From assembly GCA_030745875.1 (NCBI GenBank), contig JASLNT010000001.1, forward strand, positions 62,001 to 126,000: 64,000 nt of DNA, written 5' to 3'. Within the stretch, counting starts at the first letter, position 1. Each line of letters opens with the position of its first letter. This document shows positions 27,485-36,221 of this stretch, piece after piece. The notes below the pieces were generated by a model. That model ran no database searches. It worked only from the letters and a program-made list of their open reading frames with translations, and was not told the DNA's origin. The position numbers and the translations under genes were made by a program. Source of the stretch: Phycisphaerae bacterium. Lineage in GTDB: Bacteria > Planctomycetota > Phycisphaerae > SM23-33.

Positions 27485-28207
27485 ATGATTACGTTTAAGT
27501 GTCTGCACTGCGGAGCCCCGATGACCGTTCCGGCCTGCCAGGTCGGCAAGGACGAGCAATGTCCCGCCTGCCGGGAAACCGTGACCGTTCCGGATCAGAC
27601 GGTTCCCACCGAAGCCGATATGGACGATTTGGCCAAGAAACTGCACCATCCCGAGACAAAGATCCGCTGCGCTGCGGCCGCAGCGCTGGGCAGGTCCAAA
27701 TCAGTCAAGGCGATAGAATTGCTCGTCGGAGCATTTAGCGACCACGACAAATTCGTGCGCGAGCAGATAACAGAGTCGCTCCGCAAGATTGGCGACCCCC
27801 GCGCCGTGGGAATGCTCGTGCGCGACCTCGGAGGACACTGGGTTTCGCCGGCTATCGTGCACGAAGCCGTGCGGGAACTTGTGAAATTCGGACCGTCCGC
27901 GGGCGATCCGTTAATTGAAATACTGACCGAAACCAACAAGAACCCGCGCAAGTACGAACCCGAAGCCGTGCGGGCTGCAATAATGATTCTGGGCCTCTTG
28001 GGCGAACAAAAGGCCCTTGCCCTCATAGCCAAAATGTTCCGAAGACACTTCGACATTCACGTCCGCGATGAAGCTGCATACTCGCTGGTGATGATAGGCC
28101 GCCCCGAACAGTGGGTGGATATCGCCAACATGTCCGAAAGCAAACGTCGGTCACCGGCCCGAGAACAGGCCAAAGAAGTTATCAAAGAAAACCATATCCT
28201 CGTCTGA
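27485..28207 (+). CDS. Zinc-ribbon plus HEAT-repeat protein
   Basis: A 240-residue cytoplasmic protein. The frame is open further upstream, but the ATG at 27485 gives an N-terminal zinc ribbon (KCLHCGAPMTVP followed by CPACRETVTVP, a C-x2-C-x17-C-x2-C pattern) and has AGAGG 9 bases upstream. The rest is helical, with HEAT/PBS-lyase-like repeats (KIRCAAAAALGRSKSVKAIE, KFVREQITESLRKIGDPRAV, RAAIMILGLLGEQKALALIA, VRDEAAYSLVMIGRPEQWVD). Such proteins are usually scaffolds or binding modules; no enzymatic motif is seen. It has no obvious operon partner. Confidence 0.75.
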   Translation: MITFKCLHCGAPMTVPACQVGKDEQCPACRETVTVPDQTVPTEADMDDLAKKLHHPETKIRCAAAAALGRSKSVKAIELLVGAFSDHDKFVREQITESLRKIGDPRAVGMLVRDLGGHWVSPAIVHEAVRELVKFGPSAGDPLIEILTETNKNPRKYEPEAVRAAIMILGLLGEQKALALIAKMFRRHFDIHVRDEAAYSLVMIGRPEQWVDIANMSESKRRSPAREQAKEVIKENHILV

Positions 28208-28339
28208 TTTCAGATTTGGGAGTTGGGATTTCGGATCCGACGAGCACGACAGCGGCGCGGGGAGAATATCCGAATGTGTTGGGGAAGTTTGTCTTGTTTC
28301 TGATGTTGAAGCTCGCCCTTGAATCGCAAATCTGAAATC
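28206..28339. repeat. Inverted-repeat element between the HEAT and hom genes
   Basis: GATTTCAGATTTG (28206-28218, starting inside the TGA stop codon) and CAAATCTGAAATC (28327-28339) are perfect 13-bp inverted repeats 108 bases apart. The interior also has ATTT/GGGA-type near-repeats (AGTTGGGATTTCGGATC). A similar motif, CTGAAATTTGGAATTTC, occurs upstream of lysC near 36094-36110. This could be a short dispersed repeat or miniature element. Confidence 0.45.
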
Positions 28340-28367
28340 TCGAATCACCGGTCCTTTGGTCGGCGTC

Positions 28368-28396
28368 TTGATATCATAATCTCCGACCGGTAATAT
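28368..28396 (+). promoter_or_regulatory. Predicted promoter of the hom operon
   Basis: TTGATA, 17 bases, TAATAT, ending 26 bases before the homoserine dehydrogenase ATG at 28423. A GAGGT ribosome site lies 6 bases before that ATG. Confidence 0.5.
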
Positions 28397-28422
28397 GCCG
28401 AGTAAAGTTGTGAGGTAACATA

Positions 28423-29754
28423 ATGACCCAAGACCAGATTACAGGCGTCGCCATTGTCGGTTGCGGAACTGTCGGCGGAGCTGCAGCGACAATACTCACC
28501 CGCGACGCGGAACTCGTTTCCAAACGCTGCGGAACACGCATCGATCTGCGATACATCGTGGACGTGGATTTTACGTGCGCCGAGCAACTCGGAATGGACG
28601 CGTCCCTGTTCTGCGAAGATCTGGACGAGGTCCTGAACGACGATTCAGTACAGATCGTCGCAGAACTCGTCGGTGGAACGACGATCGCAAAGACAATCAT
28701 CGAGAAGGCTCTCAACGCCGGTAAGCACGTAGTGACAGCCAACAAGGCCCTCCTGGCCCACCACGGGGCGGAACTCTGGGCTCTCGCCCGAAGCAACAAT
28801 GTATGCATCGCGTTTGAAGGCAGTTGCGCCGGAGGCGTACCGATCGTCGGCGCGCTGTGCCAAGGGCTTCTGGCCAATCGAATTGACGCGATATTCGGTA
28901 TAGTAAACGGAACGTGCAACTACATCCTCTCGGAGATGACCACGCGAGGCCAGTCGTACAGCGAGGCCCTCACCCAGGCCCAGGCCGACGGGCTGGCTGA
29001 AGCCGATCCCACACTGGACGTTGCGGGAATTGATTCGGCGCACAAGATCGCAATCCTGGCCGCACTGGCGTTCGGACGCAAGATAGACTTTGACGCCATC
29101 CCCGCCTCGGGCATCGATTCACTCGACACAATGGAGATCCGCTTCGGGCAGGAGTTGGGCTACGTGGTTAAGCTGCTGGCGATCGCACAGAGACAGGGCG
29201 ACGGGCTGTCGTTGCGAGTCAGGCCCGCGTTCATATCCAAGGAACACCCGCTGGCGTGGGTTTCAGGCCCGTTCAACGCGGTAAGCGTATACGGACACGC
29301 CACCGGACACACCATGTACTACGGGCGCGGAGCAGGAGGGCTGCCCACCGCCTCCGCCGTGGTCGCCGACATAACCGCTATCGCTCTGGGCACAGCGCAA
29401 CGCCAAAGTGAGATGATTGGTATCTGGCCTGACCAGGCTCCCGAGGCGAATCAACTGGCGATTGAAGCGGTTCGCGGGCGATACTATCTGCGTGTGATGG
29501 CTGACGATCGCCCGGGCGTGCTTGCGAGAGTGGCTGATATTCTGGCTGAATACGACATCTCGATTTGCTCGGTGCTCCAGCATGAATCACCTCACGCCGA
29601 CGCGGGAGTACCGGTGGTCATAACCACGTACGAAGCCACCGAAGGCGACGTCTTGTCGGCGCTGCGGAAAATAGACGCCCTGGATGTCATAAAATCCAAG
29701 ACTACGTGCATGGGCATTGTCGATGAGCATGAAGAGTGGTTGCAGCCGGCCTGA
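28423..29754 (+). CDS. hom: Homoserine dehydrogenase with C-terminal ACT domain
   Basis: A 443-residue enzyme that reduces aspartate semialdehyde to homoserine for threonine and methionine. The NAD(P)-binding start is GVAIVGCGTVGGAAATILTR, followed by VTANKALLAHHG and the catalytic-domain signature (FEGSCAGGVPIVGALCQGLL, NGTCNYILSEM, ADGLAEADPTLDVAGIDSAHK). The last ~85 residues are an ACT domain (YYLRVMADDRPGVLARVADI), which usually gives feedback inhibition by threonine. The next gene begins 37 bases downstream and belongs to a family proposed to supply the missing homoserine kinase. Confidence 0.96.
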   Translation: MTQDQITGVAIVGCGTVGGAAATILTRDAELVSKRCGTRIDLRYIVDVDFTCAEQLGMDASLFCEDLDEVLNDDSVQIVAELVGGTTIAKTIIEKALNAGKHVVTANKALLAHHGAELWALARSNNVCIAFEGSCAGGVPIVGALCQGLLANRIDAIFGIVNGTCNYILSEMTTRGQSYSEALTQAQADGLAEADPTLDVAGIDSAHKIAILAALAFGRKIDFDAIPASGIDSLDTMEIRFGQELGYVVKLLAIAQRQGDGLSLRVRPAFISKEHPLAWVSGPFNAVSVYGHATGHTMYYGRGAGGLPTASAVVADITAIALGTAQRQSEMIGIWPDQAPEANQLAIEAVRGRYYLRVMADDRPGVLARVADILAEYDISICSVLQHESPHADAGVPVVITTYEATEGDVLSALRKIDALDVIKSKTTCMGIVDEHEEWLQPA

Positions 29755-29791
29755 GGCGGATACGGACCGGAACTGAAGGCTAAACATAGAC

Positions 29792-30979
29792 ATGAAGTAC
29801 GCCATCATAATTCCTGACGGCGCCGCCGACGCGCCCCTTGACGAACTGGACGGTCAGACCCCCCTAGCCGTCGCCGACCTGCCGAATATGGACGCCGTCG
29901 TCTCCCAGGGACGCTGCGGAACAGTGTCAAACGTGCCCGACTCGCTGCCCTGCGGGTCGGACGTGGCGATCATGTCGGTTATGGGATACGATCCTCTGGA
30001 GCATTACACGGGGCGAGCTCCGCTTGAGGCGGCCGCCCAGAAACTCAAAGTCAATTCCAGCCAGTGGATATTCCGATGCAATCTCGTGACCATGATTGAT
30101 TCTATCATGGAGGACCACTCCGCCGGGCACATTCGCAACGAAGAAGCCAACAAACTCATCGACGCGCTGAACCAGAATATCGTAGATGACGAACTGAGCT
30201 TCTACGAGGGCGTCAGCTACAGGCACCTGATGACCTACAATCGCAAGTGCAAGGTGCGAACCACTCCGCCTCATGACATTCTGGGCAAGAAGGTCTCGGG
30301 ATATCTGCCCAAAGGACGGGGATCAAAAGAGCTGCGAAACATAATGGCCCGCGCCGGCGAAATCCTGAAAGCACACGATGTAAACACCGTGCGCACGGAC
30401 CTGGGAGAAAACCCGGCAAACGCGATCTGGCTGTGGGGGCAGGGCAAAATGCCCCACCTGCCCTCGTTCAGCAAACGCTTCGGACTCTCCGGAGCCGCCA
30501 TCACCGGAGTGGATCTGGTCCGCGGACTGGCCGGGCTTATCGGCTGGGACATCATCGAAGTAGACGGCGCCACGGGATATCTGGACACCAACTATGCGGG
30601 CAAAGGCGCAGCGGCCGTCGAAGCACTGGACAAATATGACCTGGTCTTCGTACACATCGAGGCTCCCGACGAAGCCGGGCACGGCGGAAACCCCCAAGCC
30701 AAGATCGAATCGCTGCAGAAGATAGACGCTCACATCGTAGCCCCGGTGCTGGAACGCCTGAAGAAGGAAGGCGACGACTGGCGCCTGCTGCTGCTTCCGG
30801 ACCACCCGACCCCCTGCACTATTCGAACGCACACGCGACAGGCCGTCCCGTTCGCACTGGCCGGTAAGGACACAGCGGGAATCGTGGAAGCCCCGTTCAC
30901 AGAACAAACCGCCCGAGACGCAGACCTCCACATAGCAAAAGGCTGCAACCTGATGGAGTTCTTCCTGAAGGTCAGATAG
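29792..30979 (+). CDS. ApgM-like phosphoglycerate mutase family protein, proposed homoserine kinase
   Basis: A 395-residue member of the archaeal-type cofactor-independent phosphoglycerate mutase (ApgM) family in the alkaline phosphatase superfamily. Metal-binding motifs include IIPDGAADAPLDEL (Asp), CGSDVAIMSVMGYDP (nucleophile Ser), VFVHIEAPDEAGHGGN and LLLPDHPTPC followed by HTRQAVPFAL. A subfamily of these proteins found next to threonine-pathway genes was proposed, on genomic context, to act as homoserine kinase (TIGR02535). The position immediately after hom fits that proposal well. A true glycolytic mutase activity cannot be excluded without the rest of the genome. Confidence 0.85.
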   Translation: MKYAIIIPDGAADAPLDELDGQTPLAVADLPNMDAVVSQGRCGTVSNVPDSLPCGSDVAIMSVMGYDPLEHYTGRAPLEAAAQKLKVNSSQWIFRCNLVTMIDSIMEDHSAGHIRNEEANKLIDALNQNIVDDELSFYEGVSYRHLMTYNRKCKVRTTPPHDILGKKVSGYLPKGRGSKELRNIMARAGEILKAHDVNTVRTDLGENPANAIWLWGQGKMPHLPSFSKRFGLSGAAITGVDLVRGLAGLIGWDIIEVDGATGYLDTNYAGKGAAAVEALDKYDLVFVHIEAPDEAGHGGNPQAKIESLQKIDAHIVAPVLERLKKEGDDWRLLLLPDHPTPCTIRTHTRQAVPFALAGKDTAGIVEAPFTEQTARDADLHIAKGCNLMEFFLKVR

Positions 30980-31033
30980 TGCGATAACGCTGTTCTCGAT
31001 ATCCGACAACTTGCGATCCCGTCCAAACAGCTC

Positions 31034-31061
31034 TTGCATCCGGCTATCTGTGGGCTATTGT
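31034..31061 (+). promoter_or_regulatory. Promoter-like element, copy 1 (before membrane protein A1)
   Basis: TTGCAT, 16 bases, TATTGT, inside a longer conserved segment (CAAACAGCTC before the -35, ACTGAG after the -10). The same arrangement recurs at 33565 and 36222. It lies 64 bases before the A1 start codon. Confidence 0.55.
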
Positions 31062-31125
31062 ACTGAGAGTCGCGACGCAAACCGCCAAAGGGGCGGACCG
31101 CCGCATAACAAAGGGCTGTGAACCG

Positions 31126-31908
31126 ATGGAACATGCCGAACCGCATCCAGTTCCGGACACCTGCAAGACCGCCGACGAAACGGCGCCGCAGCCGGTATCG
31201 AAAATACCATGGGAGAATCGCAAACAGATCGGGCGAATCCGCGCATATTGGCGCACCGCATGGATGGTAATGGCCAACCCCTCCGAGCTCCAGCAATTCC
31301 TGGACGCCCCCGTCTGCGAGAAACACGCAAAGAGCTTCCGCAGGGTCACCATGCAGCTTACGGCGATCGTTACCTTTGGCGTTCTGATTGTGTTGCTTTC
31401 GAAGAGCATCAGGTTCGCATTCTGGTCGGCGTATTCGCTGCGTGCATTCGAGTCGATTGTACTTGGAGTTCTTGCGCGTATGATCCTTGCTGTTCTGGCG
31501 TTGATTGGTCTGTTCCTGGCTACGCGATCGCTGGAATGGTTCTCCAACCCCAAGGATTTCGACCCGGTGCGCCAAGACAGAGCAATTGCGCTGAGTTGCT
31601 ATGTGTGCGGGCCCATCTTGATCGTCACAGTAACGGGAGGAATTGCATCTTTGGCGATAATCTTCACACGGACAGTACAAGACATGCAGACGATCATGCG
31701 CGTGATCAGTTTGGCGTGGGTGGCGGTCTTTCTCGCATGGTGGCCGGCGGCGGTGCGGGCAAACTACTTTACAACCGGACGGAGCGGCCGCCGCACCGCC
31801 ATCGCCGCGGTCGCCCTTCCGTTGATCTGGACGGGGCAGCAGATGCTGGTGGGTGTCATCCCGATATCCGTGGTGCAGTGGGTCATTATGGTTTCAACGG
31901 TGTCATGA
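31126..31908 (+). CDS. Multi-pass membrane protein A1 (paralogue of A2)
   Basis: A 260-residue membrane protein of unknown function. A polar N-terminus (about 60 residues, with IPWENRKQIGRIRAYWRTAW) leads to about five hydrophobic segments: AIVTFGVLIVLLSKSI, MILAVLALIGLFLA, CGPILIVTVTGGIASLAII, VISLAWVAVFLAWWPAAV and GVIPISVVQWVIMV. The topology recalls Yip1-like proteins, but I cannot confirm the family. It is clearly homologous to the 33603 gene, sharing for example TRSLEWFSNPKDFDPVR and YFTTGRSGRRTAIAA. It converges on gene B1 with 19 bases between stops, an arrangement repeated by A2/B2. Confidence 0.7.
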   Translation: MEHAEPHPVPDTCKTADETAPQPVSKIPWENRKQIGRIRAYWRTAWMVMANPSELQQFLDAPVCEKHAKSFRRVTMQLTAIVTFGVLIVLLSKSIRFAFWSAYSLRAFESIVLGVLARMILAVLALIGLFLATRSLEWFSNPKDFDPVRQDRAIALSCYVCGPILIVTVTGGIASLAIIFTRTVQDMQTIMRVISLAWVAVFLAWWPAAVRANYFTTGRSGRRTAIAAVALPLIWTGQQMLVGVIPISVVQWVIMVSTVS

Positions 31909-31927
31909 TCCCGGACAATTCACCGGC

Positions 31928-33493
31928 TCACCTGTCGCTATCATCATTGTCCTCGGTATCCGCATCCGATTTTTCTCTGGGCCTCTTCGGGCGGCCGCTC
32001 AGAAAGAACAACAACTCCTTAGGGTCTTGCTCATAGTCGCCCAGATCATCATAGCTCCCGCCATCATCCGCGCCATCTGCGCCTACGCTGTATATCCGCG
32101 GCATATCCGGATCGTTGGCATAGCGAATCGTTCTTCCCGGCTCGTCCATCGGATCTTGGGGGACCTCCGCCAGATAGTCCGGCACAAGGTCGCCAAGCGT
32201 CTCGGGCCGGCGGCCATGGTCGACCTGGTACATCCGAACAGCAATTGCAGCCGCCGACATTCGGCGGCTGGCCAGAATACCGTAGTGATATACATACACG
32301 CGATCCAGCGACGGAGCAAAGAGACTGCTGAGCGGCTTCAACAACATATTACCCTCAAGACGTTCGGCCGCATCGCGCTGCGCAGGTAGAATACCGCGGC
32401 GAAATTCAGGCGCCGTCCCGGCGATGGAAACCCTGACAAACTCATCGCTGTGCCTGACGCCCCAAGCCGCATCTAGTCGCAATACTGGCGCCATGAGAGA
32501 ATCGAAACACCATCGCACCAGAACACCATCGGATCTGGAAACCCCTCCGTAGAATCCGTCGACAGAATCGGCGTTGATCTGACCTGCCGACATATCCGAG
32601 CTCAGAACGCGCCGAGAGATTTCATAGCCCTCGCTTCGCACACCCATCATGGCGAGGGTTACGCCTTGACTGCTGGGGCCTGTGTCCAAGAGTTCGCTCA
32701 TCAGGCCGCGAAGGTTCTCGGGCCTCACGCTGCCCGGCGCATCGCCAATCTTCAGATCGGGCAGTATCACTTCAAGCGGTTTATTGACTATAGCCAACGT
32801 GCCAATACTGGTCAGGTAGGTTAAAGTGGACGGCATCATTGCCAGAGAGTCACTCATCGCAACGCCATCCCTAAGATACTCAATCGCCTCGTCATCATGT
32901 CCGGACTCATGGGCCTCAATCGCAGCCAGAGACAATAAGTACGCAATGTCACGATACAACCACAGTCCAGGCGGACCTGTGAATCCAATAGCGATTCGGT
33001 CGAAGTCGATCCCCCAATCGGCCTTGTCGAGCCGCCGCGCCTTTCGGCAGAGCGTAAAGACATCCGCGGCCATCTTGAGCAATTCGCGAACATCTTGCGG
33101 ATGCTCTCGGCGGACTTCGGGCTCTCTGACAAAGTCTTCGAGCATGTCCATGAGTTCATTCCCCCGCGTATCGGCAACGGCGAGCAATTTGCCTTCGGAC
33201 AAGCTTTCGTGATTCTTCAGGAGCGGCGTCTCGACGGCCTGGCGGTACAGGATCGCTGCGTTCTGATCGTCGGGGATCGGGTCGGTTGCGAAATCGGACC
33301 ATGCCAGCGGTTCGCCGCGGGCGATTATCGGATCCACCGCCTCATTGAACTTTCTGTGCGAGTAAGCGGACCACCAGATACCGGCCACAATCGTCACCGC
33401 AAGGTACGCCAAAACGATACCGTAAAACCATTTCGTCTTGCGCCATCGTTTGCGGGGTCGCTGCACGCCGGATTCGGCATTCTTATCGATCAT
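31928..33493 (-). CDS. Membrane-anchored protein B1 (paralogue of B2)
   Basis: A 521-residue protein with one N-terminal transmembrane helix (FYGIVLAYLAVTIVAGIWWS) after a basic KRWRKTKW stretch, then a long mostly helical extracytoplasmic region beginning HRKFNEAVDPIIARGEPLAW. The C-terminus (AIAVRMYQVDHGRRPETLGD, LVPDYLAEVPQDPMDEP, YSVGADGADDGGSYDD) resembles a pseudopilin-type tail found at the end of many planctomycete proteins. The start at 33493 is chosen by alignment with B2; upstream codons in frame lack support. An acidic end (DADTEDNDDSDR) follows. The function is unknown; it shares its genomic unit with membrane protein A1. Confidence 0.7.
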   Translation of the reverse strand: MIDKNAESGVQRPRKRWRKTKWFYGIVLAYLAVTIVAGIWWSAYSHRKFNEAVDPIIARGEPLAWSDFATDPIPDDQNAAILYRQAVETPLLKNHESLSEGKLLAVADTRGNELMDMLEDFVREPEVRREHPQDVRELLKMAADVFTLCRKARRLDKADWGIDFDRIAIGFTGPPGLWLYRDIAYLLSLAAIEAHESGHDDEAIEYLRDGVAMSDSLAMMPSTLTYLTSIGTLAIVNKPLEVILPDLKIGDAPGSVRPENLRGLMSELLDTGPSSQGVTLAMMGVRSEGYEISRRVLSSDMSAGQINADSVDGFYGGVSRSDGVLVRWCFDSLMAPVLRLDAAWGVRHSDEFVRVSIAGTAPEFRRGILPAQRDAAERLEGNMLLKPLSSLFAPSLDRVYVYHYGILASRRMSAAAIAVRMYQVDHGRRPETLGDLVPDYLAEVPQDPMDEPGRTIRYANDPDMPRIYSVGADGADDGGSYDDLGDYEQDPKELLFFLSGRPKRPREKSDADTEDNDDSDR

Positions 33494-33564
33494 GACCGAA
33501 TCGTAAAGGATTCCTGCAACGGTGGCAAGCATTGAAGGCACAGCGTGTTGGGATAAAACAACTC

Positions 33565-33592
33565 TTGTGTTTTATCGCGGGAAAGCTATCGT
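33565..33592 (+). promoter_or_regulatory. Promoter-like element, copy 2 (before membrane protein A2)
   Basis: TTGTGT, 16 bases, TATCGT, with the same flank (AAAACAACTC) as copies 1 and 3. The proposed A2 GTG at 33603 is only 10 bases past the -10, so if this promoter is active the message would be nearly leaderless, or the real start is elsewhere. Confidence 0.4.
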
Positions 33593-33602
33593 GCTTAGGA
33601 TA

Positions 33603-34379
33603 GTGAATCACCCGAAAACACATCCCGATACCGGCAACGCTGAAATCCTAAGCGAAACTCCCCCGCCGCCGCGCCTGCCTTGGGAAAGACGAAAACATGT
33701 TGGATCGTTCCGCGCGTATTGGCGAACGGCGAAGATCGTGCTGTTTGATCCCAGTCAACTCGAGAAGTTTCTCGACGAACCGGTCAACGAGAAACACGCC
33801 AGGTACTTCCGAAGCGCAACGTTACAGTTTACCGCGGCGATCACGTTTATCATCACATTCGTGGTTGCAGGGTATGCAGACTCAATTGCAAGGGCGACTG
33901 GGAGCCAGCGACAAGTCGCGACAGGGAGCCTCCCTTCTCCTGTCATTCAAGTGCTTGGCTGGGGACTTAGGCTGATAGGTCTATTCCTGGCGACACGATC
34001 GCTGGAATGGTTCTCGCGCCCCAAGGATTTCGACCCGGTGCGCAAAGACAGAGCGATTACGCTCAGTTGCTACATATGCGCTCCCATTCTGATCGTAACC
34101 GTTATGGGAGCAATCGCATCCGCCGCGGCCCTCGCAACATGGGCGGGACAAGAGATCCGGCCGATTCTGTACGTGGTTAATCTGGCGTGGGCGGCGGTTT
34201 TCGTGGCGTGGTATCCCGCAGCGGTCAGGGCGATCCACTTCACAACCGGACGAAGCGCCAAACGCACGGCAATCGCCGCACTAGCCATTCCGGTGATATG
34301 GACTGGGCAGCAGTTGATGATGACATGCCTCCCGCTGTCTGGAGTAGTCTGGTACAACATGGCCTGGTCGTTCTTATGA
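33603..34379 (+). CDS. Multi-pass membrane protein A2 (paralogue of A1)
   Basis: A 258-residue membrane protein, about the same length as A1. The GTG at 33603 is chosen because it aligns with the A1 methionine (both continue with a His/Pro/Thr-rich polar stretch and then PWE(N/R)RK). Shared landmarks are GSFRAYWRTAKIV, FLDEPVNEKHARYFRSATLQ, TRSLEWFSRPKDFDPVRKDR and HFTTGRSAKRTAIAALAIPV. About five hydrophobic segments are predicted by eye. It converges on B2 with 18 bases between stops. No functional motif is recognised; sequence divergence from A1 suggests an old duplication. Confidence 0.7.
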   Translation: MNHPKTHPDTGNAEILSETPPPPRLPWERRKHVGSFRAYWRTAKIVLFDPSQLEKFLDEPVNEKHARYFRSATLQFTAAITFIITFVVAGYADSIARATGSQRQVATGSLPSPVIQVLGWGLRLIGLFLATRSLEWFSRPKDFDPVRKDRAITLSCYICAPILIVTVMGAIASAAALATWAGQEIRPILYVVNLAWAAVFVAWYPAAVRAIHFTTGRSAKRTAIAALAIPVIWTGQQLMMTCLPLSGVVWYNMAWSFL

Positions 34380-34397
34380 ACCTTGCCAATTCCACCG

Positions 34398-35933
34398 CTA
34401 GTCGTCGCCGTCATCCGGCGCCGATTCTTTTTCAGGCATTACCGGCCGGCCGTTCAGAAACCATGGAATATCCTTGCAGGCGTACACGCCGTCGACAAGA
34501 TCCTTATGGTTCCCACCGTCATCCCGCCCATCTCTGCCCACACTGTAGAGCAGCGGCGTGTTCGGATCGTTAACGTAGCGAATCCGTGTCCCCGGCTCGC
34601 CCATCGGGTCCTGTGGAACCTCCGCCAAATAATCGGGCACGAGTTGTCCAAGCGTATCCGGCAGGCGCCCGTGGTCGATTTGATACATCCGAACAGCAAT
34701 CGCAACACCGGCCATTTGACGTTTCATCAAAGTCTGGTAATGCATCACAAATGTCCGTTCGAACGCCGGCAAGAGCATACACGACAATACTCTGGGGAAG
34801 ACATGTTCGCTGCAATCGTGCGTTTGCGGGGCGTCGCGCTTGAATTCGGGCAACGTTCGAGCGTTTGAAATATTGACATATGCATCCAGATAGCTAACAG
34901 CCCGAGCCGTTTCGATTCGCCACAGGGACCCAACGCAGACATCATAACCCCATCCCGTAATACCAGCGGAGCCAAGGCGGGCGCCATAGACATTTCTGAG
35001 GCGACCGTCTCCCCCCTGTCCGCCCACTGTTCCCATATTAATAAAGCATCTGCCGCTATCGTACCTCGAACTTCGCACGCTCATCACGGCAAGGGCAAGA
35101 GATCGAGAGCACCGATCCGTGTCCATCAGATCCGTAATCAAACTGCGAAGGTTGTCGGCCGACACACTACCAGGCGCGTCGCCGATCTTGATCCCGGGCA
35201 GTATCTCTTCAAGCGGCTGACTGCTGATGGAGTATATGGCGATAGTCACCAAATGAGTAACCGTACATGGCGCGTATGACAGAGCGTCGCCCAGCGCCAA
35301 ACCGTCGCGAATATATTCAATCGCCTCGTCATCACGCCCGTTTTCGTGGGCGTCAATCGCCGCCAGGGACAACAGTTCAACGATTTCACGACACTGCTGG
35401 ATCCCACAAGGCAGGGCGGGGAATTCCAAAGCCGCTATATCATAATCGATCGCCCAGTCAACCTTATCCAGTTGCCGCGCTTTTCGACAGAGAGCAAGAA
35501 TATCCCTGCCCATATCGAGTACTTTCCGCATATCTTCAGGATGCTTGCGTCGCATCTCAGGGCTGGTGAGAAGACCATCGATGGCGCCATCGAACTCCCA
35601 CTCCGAATCGTCCATCGCCTTTCTGAATTCACGTGAATACTCGGGTTCCGAATCGCTCAGCAACAACATCTCAGTCGCCTGGCGGTACAGGATCGCTGCG
35701 TTTTGGTCGTCGGGGATTGGCTCTGTTGCGAAGTCGGACCACGCAAGCGGCTCACCGCGGGCGATTATCGGATCCACCGCTTCCCGGAACTTCCGATGCG
35801 AATACGCGGTCCACGAAAGCGTGGCGGTGATCGTCACCGCGTAGTACGCCAGCAGCACTCCGTAAAACCACTTCGTCTTGCGCCATCGTTTGCGGGGTTT
35901 TGGGGACGCGGGTTCTTCAGTCCGATCGATCAT
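34398..35933 (-). CDS. Membrane-anchored protein B2 (paralogue of B1)
   Basis: A 511-residue paralogue of B1. It has the same basic start (KPRKRWRKTKW), transmembrane helix (FYGVLLAYYAVTITATLSWT) and first extracytoplasmic motif (HRKFREAVDPIIARGEPLAW, SDFATEPIPDDQNAAILYRQ), and the same pseudopilin-like end (VRMYQIDHGRLPDTLGQLVP, YSVGRDGRDDGGN). The start codon at 35933 aligns with B1; the frame is open further upstream but without homology. The middle is helical with several Asp/Arg-rich patches. It is the second half of the duplicated A/B unit and lies divergent to lysC. Confidence 0.7.
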   Translation of the reverse strand: MIDRTEEPASPKPRKRWRKTKWFYGVLLAYYAVTITATLSWTAYSHRKFREAVDPIIARGEPLAWSDFATEPIPDDQNAAILYRQATEMLLLSDSEPEYSREFRKAMDDSEWEFDGAIDGLLTSPEMRRKHPEDMRKVLDMGRDILALCRKARQLDKVDWAIDYDIAALEFPALPCGIQQCREIVELLSLAAIDAHENGRDDEAIEYIRDGLALGDALSYAPCTVTHLVTIAIYSISSQPLEEILPGIKIGDAPGSVSADNLRSLITDLMDTDRCSRSLALAVMSVRSSRYDSGRCFINMGTVGGQGGDGRLRNVYGARLGSAGITGWGYDVCVGSLWRIETARAVSYLDAYVNISNARTLPEFKRDAPQTHDCSEHVFPRVLSCMLLPAFERTFVMHYQTLMKRQMAGVAIAVRMYQIDHGRLPDTLGQLVPDYLAEVPQDPMGEPGTRIRYVNDPNTPLLYSVGRDGRDDGGNHKDLVDGVYACKDIPWFLNGRPVMPEKESAPDDGDD

Positions 35934-36221
35934 ACTTGAATCGTAAGAGAATCCCATCCGACTCGCAAGGATTGAACGAGGTCGCGGCGCGAGCGTTCGG
36001 TTCGAGCAGATCGATTCCGACAAACGACATTCCCGCCTTCGGCGGGACCAGGCCGACGCACCGTCGGCCGCTAATCGGGGAGACAGGCATTGATCTGAAA
36101 TTTGGAATTTCACGAACAATATCGCGACATTGCCTACCTTTGTGTCCTTTGTGACAAGATCGTTCTCGTTGACGATGGTCAAAAACTACTACACTACAAG
36201 GCGGTTCGGTTCAAACAACTC
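35934..36221. other. Non-coding region between B2 and lysC with hairpins
   Basis: This is most of the 385-base gap between the B2 and lysC start codons. The first ~45 bases resemble the sequence upstream of B1 (GAATCGTAA, then GCAAG and ATTGAA). Then come two strong hairpins, CCCGCC-TTC-GGCGGG (36032-36046) and GGCCGAC-GCACC-GTCGGCC (36051-36069), and a GATCTGAAATTTGGAATTTC-like segment (36091-36110). The equivalent gap upstream of B1 lacks this part, so it looks like an insertion into the second copy. REP-like or regulatory roles are both possible. Confidence 0.5.
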
